This document shows positions 8,588-16,331 of a stretch of DNA of 64,000 bases, in pieces; the first letter of the stretch is position 1; every line of letters starts with the position of its first letter. The DNA is from Corallococcus silvisoli. Lineage in GTDB: Bacteria; Myxococcota; Myxococcia; Myxococcales; Myxococcaceae. The position numbers were made by a program, and so were the translations under genes. The notes below the pieces were generated by a model. It was not told where the DNA came from. It made no database searches and was given only the letters and a program-made list of their open reading frames with translations. The DNA lies in contig NZ_JAAAPJ010000001.1 of NCBI RefSeq assembly GCF_009909145.1, positions 744,001-808,000 of the forward strand. The letters run 5' to 3'.

Positions 8588-8718
8588 GGGGCGCATGCCG
8601 CTCGCGCCGACGCAGGAGGTGTTCTTCCTTCCTGCGAGGGGGGCGCTGGAGCCGGGAGGGTCCCACCGCGGCCGGGTGGGGCGCTCCTCGGCTCCACGGG
8701 ACAAGGAGCGCCCCCGAG
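8573..8718 (+). pseudogene. Remnant of a duplicated chaperone gene
   Basis: Directly after spore coat copy 2 the sequence repeats the start of the chaperone gene (ATGCG at 8573), then jumps after about 15 bases to a stretch matching chaperone positions from about 4387: GGGCGCATG, then a frame reading LAPTQEVFFLPARGALEPGG and SSAPRDKER. Roughly 200 bases of the original are deleted, the start codon is out of frame with the rest, and similarity ends near 8718. The gene cannot make a chaperone. It shows that the duplicated unit originally included both the subunit and at least part of the chaperone gene. Confidence 0.85.
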
Positions 8719-8740
8719 GACCCTCTGCCTGCGCGCCTCT

Positions 8741-9556
8741 TCAGAATGACTGGCGCAGCAGGGCCTCCACCGCGGCCTTGCGGCCCGGACTCAGGCGCAG
8801 CCGCGTGCCGTCGCGGAGCACCACGACCCAGCCCTTGTCCACGTCGGGTTCGAGCTCGCGGATGCGCTCCACGTTGACCAGCGCGGAGCGGTGGACGCGC
8901 ACGAAGCGCCGGGGATCCAGCCACGCCTCCACCTGCTGCAACGTCTCACGCAGCATGGGCTTGCGCGCTCCGGCGTGCAGCACCACGTAGTTGCCCTCCG
9001 CCTCGCACCAGTCCAGCTCCTCCACGGGGACCAACAACACCTTGCCGCCTGTCCTCACCGCGATGCGCTCCACCGGGCCCTGCGCGGCCGGGCCCGGCGG
9101 GGGTGGGGGAGGGGCCCGGTGCTGTTCGAGCAGGGACGACAGGTGCTTCAGCAGCGCCTGGTCCTTCCCCACGGCGCGCTGTCTGCGCGCGCGCTCCAGC
9201 GCGTCCCGGAAGCGCTGGTCGCTGAAGGGCTTGAGCAGGTAGTCCAGCGCGTTCGCTTCGAAGGCGCGCACCGCGTACTGGTCGAACGCCGTCACGAAGA
9301 TGACGGGAGGCATCCGCTCCACGCCCACCGCGCGCAGCACGTCGAAGCCGTCCACCTCCGGCATCTGCACGTCCAGGAAGACGAGGTCCGGCGGCTCGCG
9401 CCGGAGCAGCTCCACCGCTTCACGGCCCCCCGCGCACTCCCGCACGCAGACGGACTCCGGAGCCTGGGCCAGCAGTTGTTTCAAGGTGTCCCGGGCCAGG
9501 GGCTCGTCGTCCACTACCAGGACGCGCCATCCCTCCCGGCGGTCAGGCTCATGCAT
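8741..9556 (-). CDS. LytTR-family response regulator
   Basis: A 271-residue DNA-binding response regulator of the LytR/AlgR class. Residues 10-130 form a receiver domain with the acidic pocket VVDDEPLA and the phospho-acceptor Asp62 in VFLDVQMPEVDG; the conserved VTAFDQYAVRAFE and LLKPF follow. The C-terminal LytTR domain reads RIAVRTGGKVLLVPVEELDW, EGNYVVLH, then FVRVHRSALVNVERI. A proline/glycine-rich linker joins the two. Its start overlaps the end of the histidine kinase gene upstream by eight bases, so kinase and regulator are one operon. Targets are unknown; LytTR regulators usually control exported or surface functions. Confidence 0.95.
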   Translation of the reverse strand: MHEPDRREGWRVLVVDDEPLARDTLKQLLAQAPESVCVRECAGGREAVELLRREPPDLVFLDVQMPEVDGFDVLRAVGVERMPPVIFVTAFDQYAVRAFEANALDYLLKPFSDQRFRDALERARRQRAVGKDQALLKHLSSLLEQHRAPPPPPPGPAAQGPVERIAVRTGGKVLLVPVEELDWCEAEGNYVVLHAGARKPMLRETLQQVEAWLDPRRFVRVHRSALVNVERIRELEPDVDKGWVVVLRDGTRLRLSPGRKAAVEALLRQSF

Positions 9557-10703
9557 GGGAAGGTCTCTCCAGGTCCGCCATGTCTTTATTCCACTCCAGG
9601 AAGGGCAGCTCCACCTTCGCGACCACGCCCCCCTCCGGCAGGTCCTCCAGGGTCAGGCCATAAGGCTCACCATAGAGCTGTCGGATGCGGGCGCGGGTGT
9701 TGGTCACGCCAATGCCCGTGCCTCCGGCGCCGCCCGCCCCGAGCCCCGGTCCGTCGTCGCGCACCTCGAGCAGCAGGCGGTGCCCCTGCCGCGCGCTGCT
9801 CACGCGCAGGTGGCCGTGGGCCGCGCGCCGCGCGATGCCGTGCTTGATGGCGTTCTCCACCAGGGGCTGGAGGATGAGCGCGGGCACGCGGGCCTTCAGC
9901 GTGTCCGGCGCGGGGGCCAGGTGGACGTCCAGGTGCGCGCCGAACCGGAGCTGTTCAATGCCCAGGAAGCGCCGCACCAGCTCCAGCTCGTCCTCGAGCA
10001 GCACCTCGTGGTCGCCACGTCCCTCCAGGCTCGCGCGCAGCAGGTGTCCCAGCTCCGCGATGGCCTCCACCGCCTCCGGGTTTCGCTGCTGGCGGACCAG
10101 GCCCGCCACCGCGTTCAGTGTGTTGAAGAGGAAGTGCGGATCCAACTGGGCGCGCAGGGCCTGCAACCGGGACTCCGCGAGCCGCACCGCGAGGCGTGAC
10201 TCCGCCAGCTCCCGTTCGCGCAGCCGGCGCGTCGTGCGCAGCGCGGTCCACGCCGCCAGGAAGAGCAGGTACTCGAAGTAGCCGAGCGCGCCCCGTTCGA
10301 GCAGCAGCCTCCAGGTTCCTTCGAGGAAGGGTACGCCCATGGCCCCCCATCGTTGGAGCGCCGCGAGCGCCCCCGCGAGCAGCAGCAGGTGCACCTGGAC
10401 GAAGCCGGCCCCCGCCACCAGCAGCACCCCCAGACCGCGGCCCAGCCGAGGGCGCTCTAGAGGGACGCGCTGGAAGACAGCCAGCACCAGCGGCCCGAGC
10501 ACGGCCCATGCGCTGTAGGGCACCAGGGCCAGGGCCCACTTGAAGAGGAAGTCGCGAGGCTCCTCGGCATAGGCGCGCAGGGCATGGGGGATGGCGCCCA
10601 GGGTGCCCGCCGCCATCCCCAGGACCCAGATCCGCCGCATCGTGGCCGGACGTGGGGACGGCTCAGCGACCGTGACCCCGTGATGCGTTCCCCCATGCGT
10701 CAT
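9549..10703 (-). CDS. LytS-type sensor histidine kinase
   Basis: A 384-residue membrane sensor kinase paired with the downstream LytTR regulator. The N-terminal half has about four membrane segments (around residues 28-42, 55-78, 90-115 and 140-155), followed by a short coiled coil and the His_kinase motif LDPHFLFNTLN, with His190 as phospho-acceptor. The C-terminal ATPase domain has PLVENAIKHGI, VRDDGPGLG and GTGIGVTNTRARI. The start chosen is ATG 10703; a later Met at residue 22 is also possible. The longer open frame continues upstream through the neighbouring plus-strand gene and is not credible. No extracellular sensing domain is visible, so the signal is likely sensed within the membrane. 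Confidence 0.93.
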   Translation of the reverse strand: MTHGGTHHGVTVAEPSPRPATMRRIWVLGMAAGTLGAIPHALRAYAEEPRDFLFKWALALVPYSAWAVLGPLVLAVFQRVPLERPRLGRGLGVLLVAGAGFVQVHLLLLAGALAALQRWGAMGVPFLEGTWRLLLERGALGYFEYLLFLAAWTALRTTRRLRERELAESRLAVRLAESRLQALRAQLDPHFLFNTLNAVAGLVRQQRNPEAVEAIAELGHLLRASLEGRGDHEVLLEDELELVRRFLGIEQLRFGAHLDVHLAPAPDTLKARVPALILQPLVENAIKHGIARRAAHGHLRVSSARQGHRLLLEVRDDGPGLGAGGAGGTGIGVTNTRARIRQLYGEPYGLTLEDLPEGGVVAKVELPFLEWNKDMADLERPSHA

Positions 10704-10806
10704 GGTGTTCTCACAATCCCCTGACGGCAGCCTAGCGGAAGGCGTGGGGGCCGTGTGCGCGCTGGCGGAAAAGCCGAGCCCCCTTTCGGCTATCGTCCGC
10801 CGCGAC

Positions 10807-11970
10807 GTGACCCGAAGCCCTCCGGAGCCATCCCCCGACGACGCGCCGCCCGAGTCGCGGGGCAGAACGGTCTGCGCGCTGGGCGAGGAGGACGCCGAGG
10901 CGTTCGGGGCCCCTGGGGAGGCGCGTGGCCGACGTGCGTCCACCGCGCTCACGGCCCTGCTGGTGGCGGTGGGGCTCGCGCTCCCCGGGGTGGCGCTCTT
11001 CCTTCGCCCGGTGGCTCCCTCGCGTCCGGCGATGCCGGTGGAGGCGGCCTCGCGGCCGGAGGAGCCCCGCGCGCCGTCCGCATCGACAGACAAGGCCACA
11101 TCCCCTGCTCCCACCGTGGAGGCCGCACGTCCGTCGCGAAGGGACGCTCCCAGCGCACCCCCTCGAACGGCCCAGAGAGTGGAGGGTGCCCCTCGCTCCC
11201 AGGGACCCGAGGCGCGGTCCCAGCCCGTCTCGCTCGAGCGTCTCCGGAGCACGTTCGAAGACGTGAGCCTCCCTCCGGCGGCGCGGTCCCAGGCGGCGCT
11301 GGAGCTGCTTGACGCGCATTCGACGCGGCAGCATTTCCGGTCGCTCATCCGGGATGCGGACCGCATCAGCCAATTGGAGCTGCCGATGTTCGAGGGCCGG
11401 GTTCCCGCCGAGTACGCCGCGTGGTCGAAGCTCAACGCCTACTGGGTCGTGGATGCATTCGACTCCGTGCTGACCGAAGGGCCCCGCTTCCTGAGCATGT
11501 ATCCCGAGAGTCGCCTGGCGCCGGTGGCGGACATGATGGTTCGCAACGTCACCGCCCGGAACAGAGCCTGGGCGCGCGACCGGCTGGCGAAGCTGGGGGA
11601 GATTGGGAATGAAGATGCCGTCGCGGTGAGTGAAATCGAGCGCCTGGAGCGGCTTGGGCAGTCCACCGCCGAGGCCCGCCGGGCGAGGGCCTTCATGAAC
11701 TGCAAGAGGCGTGGTGCCGCGAGGCTCTTCGCGGATGCCCTCGGCCCTTGCCGTGCCTTCATCGAGGCCTGGGGGGCGGGCACCCACGCGCAGGAGCTCG
11801 AGGAGGCCCGCACCGCGCGCCTCCTGGAGATCTCCTCCCTTGCCAGCCTGCGCCGCTACTCCGAAGCCCGCGCGCGGCTCGCGGAGTTCCTCGAGGCGGA
11901 CCCGGAGGGGGCCCGCGAGAGCCCCGCCCAGGACATCCTCCAGCACATCGCCGCGGACGCCGAGGAGTGA
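10807..11970 (+). CDS. Single-pass membrane protein with a helical C-terminal domain
   Basis: Not recognised. The N-terminal ~45 residues are cytoplasmic and acidic (GEEDAEAFGAPGEARGRR), followed by one membrane segment (TALLVAVGLALPGVALFL), a long disordered Pro/Ala/Arg linker and, from about residue 140, a helical domain resembling tetratricopeptide-type repeats (ARSQAALELLDAHS, RFLSMYPESRLAPVAD, LRRYSEARARLAEFLEAD). This architecture is common for the anti-sigma-like membrane proteins of myxobacteria, but no sigma factor gene is adjacent. The start is uncertain: the frame is open from ATG 10702, which would overlap the divergent kinase start; GTG 10807 is preferred here because it leaves room for a promoter. 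Confidence 0.7.
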   Translation: MTRSPPEPSPDDAPPESRGRTVCALGEEDAEAFGAPGEARGRRASTALTALLVAVGLALPGVALFLRPVAPSRPAMPVEAASRPEEPRAPSASTDKATSPAPTVEAARPSRRDAPSAPPRTAQRVEGAPRSQGPEARSQPVSLERLRSTFEDVSLPPAARSQAALELLDAHSTRQHFRSLIRDADRISQLELPMFEGRVPAEYAAWSKLNAYWVVDAFDSVLTEGPRFLSMYPESRLAPVADMMVRNVTARNRAWARDRLAKLGEIGNEDAVAVSEIERLERLGQSTAEARRARAFMNCKRRGAARLFADALGPCRAFIEAWGAGTHAQELEEARTARLLEISSLASLRRYSEARARLAEFLEADPEGARESPAQDILQHIAADAEE

Positions 11971-12009
11971 ATGCCCTCCCCAGCGCCGCGCGGTCCAAGC
12001 CCCCTGATG

Positions 12010-13866
12010 TCAGGGGAACGGGAGCTTCGTCACGAACGAGTCGGTGGTCCCGATGAGCGAGTTGCCGCCGAAGTTCCCGCTCGTGTACCCGCCCAGGTAG
12101 ACGTACCCGTCAAAGGTCACGTTGATGCCATTGGCGTAGACGGCGGCCGGAGCACCCGCCGCGAACGCCGGGCTCTGCTGCACCACCGCCAGCCGGGTGC
12201 CCGCGGAGTTGAACTTCGCGACGTAGTTATGCGCCACGCTGTAGGCGGTGTTGGAGGGATTGCCCACGTCTCCCTGGCCTCCGCCGCTCACGTACACGCC
12301 CGTGTCGTCGATGAAGATGCCTGACGCCCAGATGCCGTACGTCGCGCTGAACTCCCGGGTCCACACCATGTTGCCCGAAGGGTCGTACTTGGCCAGGTAG
12401 ACATCCCCGCCGGAGGTGGTGTTGGGGTTGCCGCCGAGGCCGCCGCCGCTCTGGCCGGTCAGGTAGACATTGCCCGCGGCATCGGTCTCGCTGCCGTACA
12501 GCCAGACCCCGTTGCCGCTCGAGCCGAGCTGCCGGGTCCACTGCTTGTTTCCGGCGCCGTCGTACTTGATGACGAAGAGGTCCTGGGTGCCCATGAGGGG
12601 GTTCCCATCCAGTCCGCCCAGGGTCCATCCGGAGACATAGACATTGCCGGATGCGTCAGCGGCCGCCCGCCGGCCGTGGGTAATCTTGCCGGCCACGCCC
12701 GCCTGGCGGGTCCACAGCTTGTTGCCCAGGCTGTCGAACTTGGTGACGAAGACGTCGATGGTACCGGTGAGCGTGTTCCCATCCAGGCCGCCGTAGGTGG
12801 ACCCCATCAGGAAGGAGTTGCCAGAGGTGTCGAACGCGGTGTCGTAGCCCTCCGTGTTGAAGCCCGCGCCGCCGACCTGCCGGGTCCACTGGCGCGCGGC
12901 GGTGTAGCGGTACTTCGTCAGGAAGGCATCCCGGTTGCCAATCTTGGGCGTGCCGTCCACCGAGCCGTCGGTGAAGCCCGCCACGGCGATCTCCTCGAAG
13001 TTGGAGCTCGTCGCGATGCCGTAGCCCAGGGCCACGCTCCCGGGCGCTCCGATGGGCTTCGACCAGGTGATGACACCGTCCCAGTTACGGGCCTGGATGA
13101 AGGAGTCCATCAGGCCCACCATCGGGGCGCCGTTCACTCCGCCCGACGTGTAGCCCGTGACATAGGAGCGCCCCGCGGAATCTCCCGAGAGGTCCATGAC
13201 CTGGGTGGGCGCCCCCGCGGCCCCGAAGGTGCGCGTCCAGACCGGCGTGGCGGGGTTGGTGACGCCATCATTGGCGCAGGTGATGAGCTCCAGCCTGCTG
13301 AGGGAGATGACGACGATCCCCGCCCGCGGGTCGTTGTCGTCCGTCACGTTCAGGCGGTACTTGATGTAGCTGGCGGGCGCGGCCAGCGTGAACTCGCGGC
13401 GGTCGTTGCCGGTCCAGCTGCTCTGGTTGGTGCGCGTGTCGAGCACGGTCCAGGTCGAGCCGTTCCAGCCATCGAACGTCCAGTTCTTTGGGGCGCGAGA
13501 GGTGAGGCCGGGCCCATTCCAGAACTCGAGCGCATAGCGATGGATGGTGGTCGTGGTGGAGGGCTGGTAGGCGATCCACGCGGGTGCCTGGCCCTCCGCG
13601 GAGATCCACATGGTGGTGGCGTTGTCGAAGGCCTTCCAGGCCTCGTAGTCAGCGCTGTAGACGCCCGAGCGCGTCACGGCGCCCGACGGTGTCGACGGGC
13701 CGGTCATCACCGGCACCATGTTGCCGCAGACGAGCGGCTGGGCCGTCGTGGCCAGCGGCGCCGCTGGCTCGGTGTCGGAGGTGTCCTCGCCCTGGCAGCC
13801 GGGCAGGGACGTCAGGAGCAGGGTGCTCGCAAGAAAGGTGCTGCGCAGGATGCTGAAGGCTTTCAC
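12010..13866 (-). CDS. SBBP-repeat beta-propeller lipoprotein with a discoidin-like domain
   Basis: A 618-residue surface lipoprotein. The GTG at 13866 has GGAG upstream and opens into a lipoprotein signal (LTSLPGC, lipid Cys near residue 26). Residues ~55-200 look like an F5/8 type C (discoidin) domain, with AWKAFDNATTMWIS and YALEFWNGPGL, usually binding sugars or lipids. The rest consists of about eight to nine repeats of roughly 50 residues of the SBBP type, for example DASGNVYVSGWTLGG LDGNP followed by KYDGAGNKQWTRQLG, which build a beta-propeller. Such proteins are common on the myxobacterial surface; the ligand is unknown. It stands alone, converging on the membrane protein gene at 10807-11970. 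Confidence 0.85.
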   Translation of the reverse strand: MKAFSILRSTFLASTLLLTSLPGCQGEDTSDTEPAAPLATTAQPLVCGNMVPVMTGPSTPSGAVTRSGVYSADYEAWKAFDNATTMWISAEGQAPAWIAYQPSTTTTIHRYALEFWNGPGLTSRAPKNWTFDGWNGSTWTVLDTRTNQSSWTGNDRREFTLAAPASYIKYRLNVTDDNDPRAGIVVISLSRLELITCANDGVTNPATPVWTRTFGAAGAPTQVMDLSGDSAGRSYVTGYTSGGVNGAPMVGLMDSFIQARNWDGVITWSKPIGAPGSVALGYGIATSSNFEEIAVAGFTDGSVDGTPKIGNRDAFLTKYRYTAARQWTRQVGGAGFNTEGYDTAFDTSGNSFLMGSTYGGLDGNTLTGTIDVFVTKFDSLGNKLWTRQAGVAGKITHGRRAAADASGNVYVSGWTLGGLDGNPLMGTQDLFVIKYDGAGNKQWTRQLGSSGNGVWLYGSETDAAGNVYLTGQSGGGLGGNPNTTSGGDVYLAKYDPSGNMVWTREFSATYGIWASGIFIDDTGVYVSGGGQGDVGNPSNTAYSVAHNYVAKFNSAGTRLAVVQQSPAFAAGAPAAVYANGINVTFDGYVYLGGYTSGNFGGNSLIGTTDSFVTKLPFP

Positions 13867-14266
13867 GGAAACTCCTTGGCCGTCGCGCGAAGAGCGCACG
13901 ACGTGCGAGAGGAATACCGATCCAGCCGAGACAGCCGGGGCGTTATGTGACGAAAGCGCCCAGGCGCGGGACGAGTCCGCCGAGGGGCGGGGCCGACCTT
14001 GGCTTGTCAGGGGGCTGTCTGGCTCCGCGCCCGTGAAACGTGAGGGGCGCGCCTCGACGAGGCAACGGCCAGTGCCGAAAGGAAGGTGCTTGGGCGTGAG
14101 CGAGGCGGCATGACTCCGCCGCGTTGAAAGCGCCCCATGAGACGGAAGCGGTGCGTCAACAATCTGTGAGCAGGTGTCAGCGCTGACATCATATTTCAGG
14201 GTCTCGTGTGTTTCTTGAAAGCCTGGAGTTTGTTAGGATTTGAAGCGCAACCCTGACGGAGGACGC
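13867..14266. other. Divergent intergenic region with a perfect palindrome
   Basis: About 400 bases without a convincing gene between the divergent propeller lipoprotein and the small lipoprotein at 14267. The half next to 14267 is less GC-rich and holds the palindrome at 14175-14188. No terminator or RNA gene was seen. Confidence 0.5.
14175..14188. promoter_or_regulatory. Perfect 14-bp palindrome, candidate operator
   Basis: TGTCAGCGCTGACA reads the same on both strands. It lies 78 bases before the start codon of the lipoprotein gene at 14267 and far from the divergent gene, a position suited to a dimeric regulator acting on the lipoprotein promoter. The regulator is unknown. Confidence 0.4.
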
Positions 14267-14530
14267 ATGCGAGCGAGCATTGTCGGTGGCCTGTCGCTGA
14301 TGGCGTTGATGGCAGTGGGCTGTGGTGGTCCCGTGTCCCAGGAGGAGGGACCTGACCTGGCTTCGCAGGAGGCCACGATCCCTGACTGTTCCAACAGCCC
14401 GGACTCCTTGACCATGTACTTCAAGGACGCCACGTACACGGAGCAGATCGGTGGTCGGGGCTGCCACTGCGGCACGTGGGAGAGCTGGGGCAGGTCGTCG
14501 ATCTACCAGCAGTACGTCAGCGATTGTTAG
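14267..14530 (+). CDS. Small Cys-containing lipoprotein (possibly DUF6289-like)
   Basis: An 87-residue exported lipoprotein. ATG 14267 is preceded by GGAGG at ideal spacing; a longer frame upstream lacks that signal. The lipobox is LMAVGCGG, with the lipid Cys near residue 19. The mature part is acidic, then reads YFKDATYTEQIG, GCHCGTWESWG and ends YVSDC, a pattern resembling the short secreted DUF6289 proteins that are numerous in myxobacteria; that match is tentative. Four Cys could form two disulphides. It has its own terminator at 14551-14577 and an upstream palindrome, so it is a single-gene unit. Function unknown. Confidence 0.75.
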   Translation: MRASIVGGLSLMALMAVGCGGPVSQEEGPDLASQEATIPDCSNSPDSLTMYFKDATYTEQIGGRGCHCGTWESWGRSSIYQQYVSDC

Positions 14531-14550
14531 GTCGTCCGCGCCCTCTCCCG

Positions 14551-14577
14551 CGCCTGGAGCGGTGAACACTCCAGGCG
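14551..14577 (+). terminator. Probable intrinsic terminator
   Basis: CGCCTGGAG (14551-14559) and CTCCAGGCG (14569-14577) form a perfect 9-bp stem with a 9-base loop, 21 bases after the stop of the small lipoprotein gene. No clear T-run follows, as is usual in GC-rich genomes. Confidence 0.6.
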
Positions 14578-14639
14578 TCAGGAGCGCTGAACGTCACGTG
14601 GAGGAGGGCATGGGGAGGCCACGCCCTCCAAGTCTTGGG

Positions 14640-15137
14640 TTACGCGAGGCTCGGGACCTGGCTCATGCCGAACGTCGGGTCTTGAAGCGAAGCCTGTCCG
14701 GCCTCTGCGTCCCCGCTGAGCTCCGGGACCGCGTCCGCCCCCTGCTCCAGCGAGCTGGAGTCGAGCGACAGGGGAGACGGGCCCGTCGAGCCCTGCGAGA
14801 AGCTGTCGGAGAAGGGTGAGCCGCCCGAGGCGCCCTGCGCGCCCGTGAGGCCTTGCACGCCCTCCGTGACGCTCTGGAGCAGCTGGGTGATGCTGCTCAG
14901 CACCGAGAGGGCGCCTTCGAGCAGCTTGCCAAGCCCTTCCGCCTTGCCCGCGCCGCCCGCGTCGAAGCCGTCCTGCTGCAGGGCCGCCATCAGGGGAGAG
15001 CCCTTGCCGCCCACCTTCTGACCGGAGGCGGCGCCCTCCGCCGGGCCGGAGAGGCTGGGCGGGCGGGAGACAGCGGACGCCTGGGCGGGAGCGCGGGTGA
15101 GGGAGGCCGGGCTGCTGCGAACGGAAGAGATGCTCAT
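14640..15137 (-). CDS. Low-complexity hypothetical protein, 165 residues
   Basis: Not recognised. It has no signal peptide. The first ~60 residues are Ser/Ala/Pro-rich and probably disordered. The middle has one amphipathic helix (AEGLGKLLEGALSVLSSITQLLQSV), and the tail is rich in Ser, Gly and Asp. Such Ser/Gly/Gln-rich proteins with a helix in the centre can be secreted or structural, but nothing here proves it. The start is uncertain: ATG 15137 opens MSISSVRSS, while a GTG at 15188 would add 17 residues. Codon use at third positions is GC-rich, which favours a real gene. It stands alone between the small lipoprotein and the reductase. Confidence 0.6.
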   Translation of the reverse strand: MSISSVRSSPASLTRAPAQASAVSRPPSLSGPAEGAASGQKVGGKGSPLMAALQQDGFDAGGAGKAEGLGKLLEGALSVLSSITQLLQSVTEGVQGLTGAQGASGGSPFSDSFSQGSTGPSPLSLDSSSLEQGADAVPELSGDAEAGQASLQDPTFGMSQVPSLA

Positions 15138-15293
15138 GGCGGGAGGCTTTCGGAAGAGAGGGAGTGCGGCGTTCAGCGACGAGGACACACATAGCAGCGG
15201 GCGTGCCAGCGCCTTGGAGCCCGTGGGGTGCGCGCAATCCGTTGATCTTGTTTGGAAGTGCGCGCGCCGGCGCCCCCGCCAACGTGCTCCCCC

Positions 15294-15333
15294 CTGGTGA
15301 CCGCTGTCATGGGCTGATGTTCGCGGTCACCAG
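15294..15333 (-). terminator. Inverted repeat, probable terminator of the reductase gene
   Basis: CTGGTGACCGC (15294-15304) and GCGGTCACCAG (15323-15333) form a perfect 11-bp stem with an 18-base loop, starting 26 bases beyond the stop codon of the aldo/keto reductase gene on the minus strand. No T-run is seen. Confidence 0.5.
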
Positions 15334-15358
15334 TGCCTCTCACCTTCCGCGGCGTGAG

Positions 15359-16240
15359 TCAGGCGGAGCCGGCGCCCGCGATGGAGTCCAGCGCCTTGAG
15401 TGAATCGTCAGGCAGGTGGAGCTTGTCCGCGGCGAGGTTCTCCCTCAGGTGCGCGACGGACGAGGTGCCTGGAATCAGGAGGATGTTGGGCGCGCGGCGC
15501 AGCAACCAGGCGAGGGCGACCTGCATGGGCGTCGCGCCGAGGCGCGCGGCGACATCGGACAGGGTGGACGACTGAAGCGGGGTGAACCCGCCCAGGGGGA
15601 AGAACGGCACGTAGGCGATGCCGTCTCGGGCGAGGGCGTCGATGAGTGCATCATCGCCGCGATGCGCCAGGTTGTACTGGTTCTGCACGCAGACGATCCT
15701 GGCGATTCTCCGCCCTTCCGCGAGCTGGGTGGGGGTGACGTTGCTCAGCCCGATGTGCCGCACCAGCCCCTTGCGCTGAAGGTCGGCCAGCACGGTGAGC
15801 GGTGCTTCGAGCGACCCTTCCGCGGGGCCGTGGACGCTGAACATGAGCCGGAGGTTGACCACGTCCAGCACGTCGAGCCCGAGGTTGCGCAGGTTGTCGT
15901 GGACCGCGCGGGTCAGCGCTTCGGGCGAGAAGGCCGGGTTCCAGGAGCCATCCTGGCCGCGCTGGGCGCCGATCTTGGTGACGATGACGAGCTTGTCGGG
16001 ATAGGGCGCGAGCGCCTCGCGGATCAGCTGGTTGGTGACGTGCGGGCCGTAGAAGTCGCTGGTGTCGATGTGGTCCACCCCGCTCGCCACGGCCTCCCGC
16101 AGGACCGCCAGCGCGGCGGCATGATCCCTGGGTGGGCCGAACACGCCGGGGCCCGCGAGCTGCATCGCTCCGTAGCCAAGTCGCTTCACATCACGGTCGC
16201 CGAGGGCGAAGGTGCTGGACTGATCGATACCGGGCATCAT
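15359..16240 (-). CDS. ydbC: Aldo/keto reductase of the YdbC/PdxI group (pyridoxal reductase-like)
   Basis: A 293-residue cytoplasmic NADPH-dependent reductase. ATG 16240 (or the next Met at 16237) follows AAGGAGATGG; the longer frame upstream runs through the divergent LysR gene. The active-site Asp and Tyr lie in HIDTSDFYGPHVTNQ and the Lys in VIVTKIGAQRG. Instead of the usual LHR stretch it has LDVVNLRLMFSVHG, a hallmark of E. coli YdbC (PdxI), with long near-identical stretches such as FFPLGGFTPLQSSTLSDVAA. In E. coli that enzyme reduces pyridoxal to pyridoxine. The similarity to an enterobacterial protein is high by eye, which raises the chance of past transfer. It is divergent from a LysR-type gene. 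Confidence 0.88.
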   Translation of the reverse strand: MMPGIDQSSTFALGDRDVKRLGYGAMQLAGPGVFGPPRDHAAALAVLREAVASGVDHIDTSDFYGPHVTNQLIREALAPYPDKLVIVTKIGAQRGQDGSWNPAFSPEALTRAVHDNLRNLGLDVLDVVNLRLMFSVHGPAEGSLEAPLTVLADLQRKGLVRHIGLSNVTPTQLAEGRRIARIVCVQNQYNLAHRGDDALIDALARDGIAYVPFFPLGGFTPLQSSTLSDVAARLGATPMQVALAWLLRRAPNILLIPGTSSVAHLRENLAADKLHLPDDSLKALDSIAGAGSA

Positions 16241-16331
16241 CCATCTCCTTTTGAGATGAGGCATCGATAGACGTATTCCGTCCTCGCGATAACGGGGGGC
16301 AACTCGAACAGGTTGTGCGGAGTGGCGAACA

